Shown here in pieces: positions 59,889 to 64,000 of a stretch of DNA of 64,000 nt. This DNA is from Streptomyces aurantiogriseus. Its GTDB lineage: Bacteria > Actinomycetota > Actinomycetes > Streptomycetales > Streptomycetaceae. The DNA is taken from positions 1 through 64,000 of the forward strand of contig NZ_BMSX01000022.1 in NCBI RefSeq assembly GCF_014649375.1. The letters are read 5' to 3'. The position numbers were made by a program, and so were the translations under genes. The number at the start of each line of letters is the position of its first letter. Within the stretch, counting starts at the first letter, position 1. A model generated the notes under the pieces. That model saw only the letters and a program-made list of their open reading frames with translations. It had not been told where the DNA came from and did not search any database.

Positions 59889-60386
59889 TCACCGCGTGGT
59901 GTAGCGGTGCCGGGTCCACAGCGGCAGCGCGAACCAGCACAGCACGTACCACAGGACCACGCCCGCGACGAGCCAGGGCACGAAGTCGTCGTGGGTGGCC
60001 ACGCGCAGGATGAGCAGCAGCGCGGCGGTCATGGTGGCGAGCAGCAGGAGCAGGCCCACGAAGGTCAGCCGGGAGGCCCACCGCACCGCCTGCGGCTTCA
60101 CCCTTCGCCCGGAGACCAGTCGGTGCAGGGAGACGGGGCCGATGAGGGCCCCGGTCGCGCAGGCGCCCAGGACGACCGTCACGATGTAGATGACCTGGGA
60201 CGTGTCGTCCAGGCCCGGGTAGCGCGGCGTGAACACGACCGTGAGGAGGAAGCCGAAGAGGATCTGAACGCCCGTCTGGGCGACGCGGACCTCCTGGATC
60301 AGCTCCCCCCACATGCGGTCCGCTCTCTCCTCCTCGGTCTCGTTGCGTCCCCTGCGCCGCTCGACGCCGTCTCCGATGCCCGCCAC
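59889..60386 (-). CDS. DUF6328 membrane protein
   Basis: A 165-residue protein with four predicted helices (about 40-60, 68-90, 105-128, 135-158), preceded by a charged N-terminus NETEEERADRMWGELIQEVR. QTGVQILFGFLLTVVF is the typical DUF6328 entry helix. No function is known. GTG 60386 has GGAGG five bases upstream. It converges on the hypothetical gene at 58776 and follows the aldo/keto reductase on the same strand after 89 bases. Confidence 0.85.
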   Translation of the reverse strand: MAGIGDGVERRRGRNETEEERADRMWGELIQEVRVAQTGVQILFGFLLTVVFTPRYPGLDDTSQVIYIVTVVLGACATGALIGPVSLHRLVSGRRVKPQAVRWASRLTFVGLLLLLATMTAALLLILRVATHDDFVPWLVAGVVLWYVLCWFALPLWTRHRYTTR

Positions 60387-60475
60387 CTGTCCTCCCGGTT
60401 CGAGTGACTTTCCGTCTTCTCTCCCCGCGAGTACCCCCGGAGCGGCGATGTTCTCCGGTCGCCGCCCGGGGCCGG

Positions 60476-61459
60476 CTACCAGCGTCCCTCGACCTGCTCC
60501 TTGATCCGCCGCTCGTACAGGTCCCGGATCGCCGCCAGCGTCTCGTCGGAGAGGTCCGGCAGTTTGGCGGCGGCCGCGTTGGCGCGGGCCTGCTCGGGCG
60601 AGCGGGCACCCGGGATCACGGTGGTCACGCCGGGCTGCTGGACGATCCAGCGCAGCGCCAGTTGGGCCGGGGTGTACCCCTCGGGGGCGAGGGCGGCGAA
60701 CGCTGCGGCGGCCTCGACACCGGTGGTGTAGTCGACGCCGGAGAAGGTCTCGCCCTGGTCGAAGGACTCGCCGTGCCGGTTGTAGGTGCGGTGGTCGTTC
60801 TCCGGGAAGACGGTGTCCTTGGTGTACCTGCCGGACAGCAGGCCGGAGGCGAGCGGGACCCGGGCGATGATGCCGACGCCGGCCTCACGGGCCGCGGGCA
60901 GCACCTCGTGGAGGGGCTTCATGCGGAAGGGGTTGAGGATGATCTGCACGCTCGCCACGCCCGGTCGGGCGATCGCGGTGAGGGCCTCGGCGCAGGTCTC
61001 CACGCTGACGCCGTAGTGCGCGATGCGCTCCTCCTCGACCAGGGTGTCGAGGGCGTCGAACACCTCGTCCGAGGAGTAGACGGGGGTGGGCGGGCAGTGC
61101 AGCTGCACGAGGTCGATGCGGTCGACGCCGAGGTTGCGGCGGGAGCGGTCGTTCCAGGCGCGGAAGTTGTCCAGGACGTAGTTCTCGGGGATCTGCTCGA
61201 CGCGGCGGCCCATCTTGGTGGCGATCAGCACGTGCAGATCGGGGCGGCTGCTCAGGAACGTGGCGATGGTCTGCTCACTGCGTCCGTCGCCGTACACGTC
61301 GGCGGTGTCGAAGAAGGTGACTCCCGACTCGGCCGCCGCCTCCAGCACCGTCAGGGCCTGCTTGTCGTCGACGTCGCCCCAGTCGGCGCCCAGCTGCCAG
61401 GTGCCGAGACCGACGACGGATGCGTGCTGACCAGATCTACCGAATACTCGCTCGTCCAT
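60476..61459 (-). CDS. Aldo/keto reductase
   Basis: A 327-residue NADPH-dependent TIM-barrel reductase. The tetrad is visible as D51-type FDTADVYGDGRSE (Asp and Tyr), Lys in IATKMGR and His in LVQLHCPP; the cofactor region is VTTVIPGARSPEQ. The substrate is unknown but could be a toxic aldehyde. ATG 61459. The previous gene upstream (MFS) is also on the minus strand after 162 bases of spacer with no recognised signal, so it is probably a separate transcript. Confidence 0.93.
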   Translation of the reverse strand: MDERVFGRSGQHASVVGLGTWQLGADWGDVDDKQALTVLEAAAESGVTFFDTADVYGDGRSEQTIATFLSSRPDLHVLIATKMGRRVEQIPENYVLDNFRAWNDRSRRNLGVDRIDLVQLHCPPTPVYSSDEVFDALDTLVEEERIAHYGVSVETCAEALTAIARPGVASVQIILNPFRMKPLHEVLPAAREAGVGIIARVPLASGLLSGRYTKDTVFPENDHRTYNRHGESFDQGETFSGVDYTTGVEAAAAFAALAPEGYTPAQLALRWIVQQPGVTTVIPGARSPEQARANAAAAKLPDLSDETLAAIRDLYERRIKEQVEGRW

Positions 61460-61621
61460 GGTGTCAGTCTGTCATCCGGCCCGGCCCTGCACGGAACCGA
61501 CCACTCCGGCCCGTCACCTGTGGCTCTTTCACCCACAAGGCTTCCTTCAACTGAGCCCGGCGGCACCGCTGGACGGTGCGCCCGCGGGACTGTTCCCCGG
61601 ACGAGGAAGTACTCACCGCGC

Positions 61622-63103
61622 TCATGCTCCTTCCATCGCCCCGTCCTCGACGGGCCGGGTACGGCCACCGGCCCGCCTGCCCTCCGTCTCCGGATCGCCG
61701 GGGATCGTCAGCGCCACCGCGCACGCCGCCAGGGCACCCGCGCCCGCGACGCCGAACGCCAGCACATAGCCGTGCAGCGTCGGCAGCGGCGCACCCCCGA
61801 CGAGGCCGGTGTGGTGGACGAGGACCGCGGTGACGGCGGCACTGGAGGCGGCCTGCCCGATCGTCCGCATGAGCACGTTGACGCCGTTCGCGGAGGCGGT
61901 CTGGTCGGCCGGGACCGCGCGCAGGATCAGCACCGGCAGCGCCGAGTAGGCGAGGGTGGTACCGATCGCCACGACAGCGGCCCCCACCACGATCATCCCG
62001 AGGTCGCGGCTGTCGACGACGCGCACGGCGTACCCGGCGGCGATGACGGCGGCCCCGAGGGCGAGGGTGACACGCGGACCGTGGGCCTCGGAGATACGGG
62101 CGGCGAGCGGGGAGACGAGCAGCATGACGATGCCGCCGGGCAGCAGCACCAGGCCCGTCTGGACGATGGACAGTCCGAGCCCGTAACCGCTGGCCTCGGG
62201 TGCCTGCACCAGTTGGGCCGTGACCAGCGAGTTGGCGTAGAACGCGAAACCGGTGAGAAGCCCGGCCACATGGATGAGGCCGACATGGGGACGTGCCGCC
62301 AGCCGCAGGTCCACCAGGGGCTCGGCCGTGCGCAGTTGCTGCCGCCACCACAGGCCCAGCAGGACGACGGCGCCGACGGACAGGGCCCTGACCGGGGCAC
62401 TGCCCCAGCCCCACTGGCCGCCCTGGGAGACGACGAGCAGCAGGCAGATCAGTCCGGCGGCCAGCCCCAGCGCACCCGTCACATCGAACCGTCCGGGGCG
62501 GCGCACCGGTGACTCGGGCACCGCCCACCGGATCAGCGCGACACCGGCGGCGCCGAGGGCCGTGGTCACCCAGAACATCACGTGCCAGTTGGCGTACTGC
62601 ACCACCAGCGCCGCGGCCGGCAGCCCCAGCGCGGCGCCGGTCCCGACGGTGGCACTCATCAGCGCCACCGCCGATCCGCGGCGCTGCGGCGGGAGTTCGT
62701 CGCGCAGGATGCTGATCGACAGCGGGACGACGGAGGAGGCGGCGCCCTGGAGGGTGCGGGCCGCGATCAGCACACCGATGTCGGAGGTCAGGGCGCAGAT
62801 CGCCGAGCCGACGGTCATCAGAGCGAACGAGAGGAACAGCACCCGCCGCTTGCCGTACATGTCCCCGGCGCGGCCGAGGACCGGGGTGAGGACGGCGCCG
62901 GACAGCAGGGACGCCGTCACCGTCCAGGAGACCGCCCCGGGCGAGGCGCCGGTCAGGCGCGGCAGGTCGGGCAGCAGGGGGATGACGACGGTCTGCATGA
63001 CGGCCATGAGGGTGCCGCAGTACGCCAGGACCGGGATGGTGAGGCGTGCCCGCGGCCGGCCGGTGCCGGTGCTGGGGGCGAGTATCGGAGCAGGTGACGG
63101 CAT
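61622..63103 (-). CDS. MFS drug exporter, DHA2/EmrB-like
   Basis: A 493-residue MFS transporter with about 14 helices. The signature between helices 2 and 3 is LGRAGDMYGKRRVLFLS, and RTLQGAASSVVPLSISILRDE follows in helix 4, as in the EmrB/QacA group. The C-terminus is cytoplasmic (PETEGRRAGGRTRPVEDG). Substrates are probably hydrophobic drugs or a secondary metabolite; the adjacent aromatic monooxygenase gene could make one. ATG 63103 has GGAG six bases upstream. Preceded by a hairpin at 63138-63178. Confidence 0.91.
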   Translation of the reverse strand: MPSPAPILAPSTGTGRPRARLTIPVLAYCGTLMAVMQTVVIPLLPDLPRLTGASPGAVSWTVTASLLSGAVLTPVLGRAGDMYGKRRVLFLSFALMTVGSAICALTSDIGVLIAARTLQGAASSVVPLSISILRDELPPQRRGSAVALMSATVGTGAALGLPAAALVVQYANWHVMFWVTTALGAAGVALIRWAVPESPVRRPGRFDVTGALGLAAGLICLLLVVSQGGQWGWGSAPVRALSVGAVVLLGLWWRQQLRTAEPLVDLRLAARPHVGLIHVAGLLTGFAFYANSLVTAQLVQAPEASGYGLGLSIVQTGLVLLPGGIVMLLVSPLAARISEAHGPRVTLALGAAVIAAGYAVRVVDSRDLGMIVVGAAVVAIGTTLAYSALPVLILRAVPADQTASANGVNVLMRTIGQAASSAAVTAVLVHHTGLVGGAPLPTLHGYVLAFGVAGAGALAACAVALTIPGDPETEGRRAGGRTRPVEDGAMEGA

Positions 63104-63137
63104 GGGCACTCCAGCGGCCGGCGGGCAGAGAAAATGA

Positions 63138-63178
63138 GGGGAACGGCAATTCAACATAACGACGAACTGCCGTTCCCC
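63138..63178 (-). terminator. Hairpin between monooxygenase and MFS genes
   Basis: GGGGAACGGCA (63138-63148) and TGCCGTTCCCC (63168-63178) are perfect 11-base arms around a 19-base AT-rich loop. It begins 24 bases after the monooxygenase stop on the minus strand and is followed by CATTTTC. It is a terminator or, because of the AT-rich loop, possibly an operator for the exporter. Confidence 0.6.
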
Positions 63179-63201
63179 CCACCGCAGGAGGTCCGTGCGG
63201 G

Positions 63202-64000
63202 TTACTTGCCCGAGGTCAGAGCCCGTGCGTGCGCCGTCCGCGCGAGCTTCGGGCCGAGCCAGCGCTTGAACCGGCGCAGCGCCTCCAGCTGCCCCGCGGC
63301 CCGGTCGAGCCGGTAGTACAGCTGGGGCGGGACGTAGGGCAGCAGAGGTGAGTGGCGCTGACCGAGGAGGGCGAACATCTGCTCCGGGGGCAGGTGGATG
63401 TAGCGGGTCAGGTTCTCGTACCACTGGGCGCTGTAGCGGGCGGCGCTCTGCAGGGAGAGCAGAGCCGACTTGCGTTCCCGCTCGTACCGCGCGAGTGCCT
63501 GGGGGAGGTCGGCGCACGTCCGCAGGGCGTCGGCCAGCGCGAAGGCGTCCTCCAGGGCGAGGGTGGTGCCGGCGCCGATGGAGTAGTGGGTGGTGTGGGC
63601 GGCGTCGCCGAGGAGGACGAGGTTGTCGCGGTACCAGGTGTGGTTGGTGAGGGTGCGGAAGGTCAGCCACGGGGCGCTGCCGTCGGAGGAGGCGCGCCCG
63701 ATCAGTTCATGGCCGTCGAGGATGTGGGCGAAGAGCTTCTCGAGGTGGGCCAGTCCGTCGGCCTCGCTCGCCCGGTCCAGGCCGAGTCCGGTCCAGGTCT
63801 CGGGGGGGCACTCGATGACGCAGGTGCTGCGCTCGGAGCTGAAGGGATAGCCGTAGCACCAGATCCAGCCGTGCTCGGTCTCCACGAAGGCGAAGGTGAA
63901 GGAGTCGAAGACCTTGGTGGTGCCGAGCCAGATGTACGGGTTGCGGCCCGCCGTCAGCTCGGCGCCGAAGTGTCCGGCATGGTGGGTGCGCAGGGCGCTG
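63202..64000 (-). CDS. FAD-dependent aromatic monooxygenase, partial
   Basis: The 3' end of a flavin monooxygenase of the salicylyl-CoA/anthraniloyl-CoA hydroxylase type; the 5' end lies beyond the window edge. The visible 265 residues include HFGAELTAGRNPYIWLGT and the FAD-closing GDAAHTTHYSIGAGTTLALE, followed by helical ALARYERERKSALLSLQSAA. This family hydroxylates aromatic acids carried as CoA thioesters. The full length is usually 380-770 residues; whether a second domain is missing cannot be told. Same strand as the MFS exporter, separated by a hairpin. Confidence 0.85.
   Translation of the reverse strand, partial: SALRTHHAGHFGAELTAGRNPYIWLGTTKVFDSFTFAFVETEHGWIWCYGYPFSSERSTCVIECPPETWTGLGLDRASEADGLAHLEKLFAHILDGHELIGRASSDGSAPWLTFRTLTNHTWYRDNLVLLGDAAHTTHYSIGAGTTLALEDAFALADALRTCADLPQALARYERERKSALLSLQSAARYSAQWYENLTRYIHLPPEQMFALLGQRHSPLLPYVPPQLYYRLDRAAGQLEALRRFKRWLGPKLARTAHARALTSGK

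Noticed and set aside
60431..60436. Minus-strand GGGTAC before the DUF6328 gene
   Set aside because: No GNNT element at allowed spacing on the minus strand.

Overview
The window is high-GC actinobacterial DNA with a strongly biased third codon position, many GTG starts with GGAGG-type ribosome sites, and Streptomyces-typical families (WhiB, DUF5133, DUF6480, DUF6328, F420-type LLM oxidoreductase, RsbW-like ATPases, SigB/F-type sigma factor, GlgE-pathway genes). It is almost certainly a Streptomyces chromosome. Gene content and order recall the S. coelicolor SCO73xx region, which is a recollection rather than a search result. I see no tRNA, rRNA, CRISPR array, insertion sequence or prophage.

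Layout. 1-5043: end of trehalose synthase, maltokinase and branching enzyme (alpha-glucan/maltose-1-phosphate metabolism), then a YbdK-type carboxylate-amine ligase. 5063-9689: a small membrane protein, a fatty acyl-CoA ligase, two RsbW-like ATPases, a PRC-barrel protein and a STAS anti-anti-sigma protein. 10001-14502: a tightly overlapping five-gene stressosome-like operon (RsbR, RsbS, RsbT, an ATPase-RsbX fusion and a GAF-SpoIIE phosphatase). 14515-22484: MarR regulator, type II NADH dehydrogenase, FUSC protein, DUF1206 protein, DUF5133 protein, SigB/F-family sigma factor and another ATPase. 22798-31406: PLP decarboxylase, a probable small RNA, a Crp-like sensor without HTH, MFS and LysE exporters with a LysR regulator, TetR plus saccharopine dehydrogenase-like protein, WhiB, DUF6098. 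31480-39928: two-component system, L,D-transpeptidase lipoprotein, M1 peptidase, DUF488, FAD dehydrogenase with its TetR regulator, AlkB. 40005-44568: acyltransferase, metallo-beta-lactamase-fold hydrolase, DUF4032, universal stress protein, glyoxalase-like protein. 44730-48228: a three-gene operon of a REC-flavoprotein oxidoreductase, a cyclic-nucleotide-domain histidine kinase and a UBP zinc-finger protein. 48327-64000: M4 protease, serine hydrolases, TerD-CAP fusion, threonine dehydratase-like enzyme, pseudokinase, F420-type oxidoreductase, DUF6328, aldo/keto reductase, MFS exporter and a truncated flavin monooxygenase.

The main theme is general stress signalling. The window carries a sigma factor, several anti-sigma-type ATPases, STAS proteins and SpoIIE phosphatases. 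At least six intergenic sites match the known Streptomyces SigB-type promoter pattern GNNT-N14-16-GGGTAY: upstream of the PRC-barrel/ATPase pair, the STAS gene, ndh (two sites), the DUF6098 gene and the acyltransferase gene. The most novel-looking unit is the 44730-48228 operon, in which a soluble histidine kinase would signal to a receiver domain fused to a flavoprotein oxidoreductase, next to a eukaryote-like ubiquitin-binding-type zinc finger. A probable ~108-nt small RNA with C-rich (CCUCC, UUCCCCC) loops at 24678-24785 is the second candidate.
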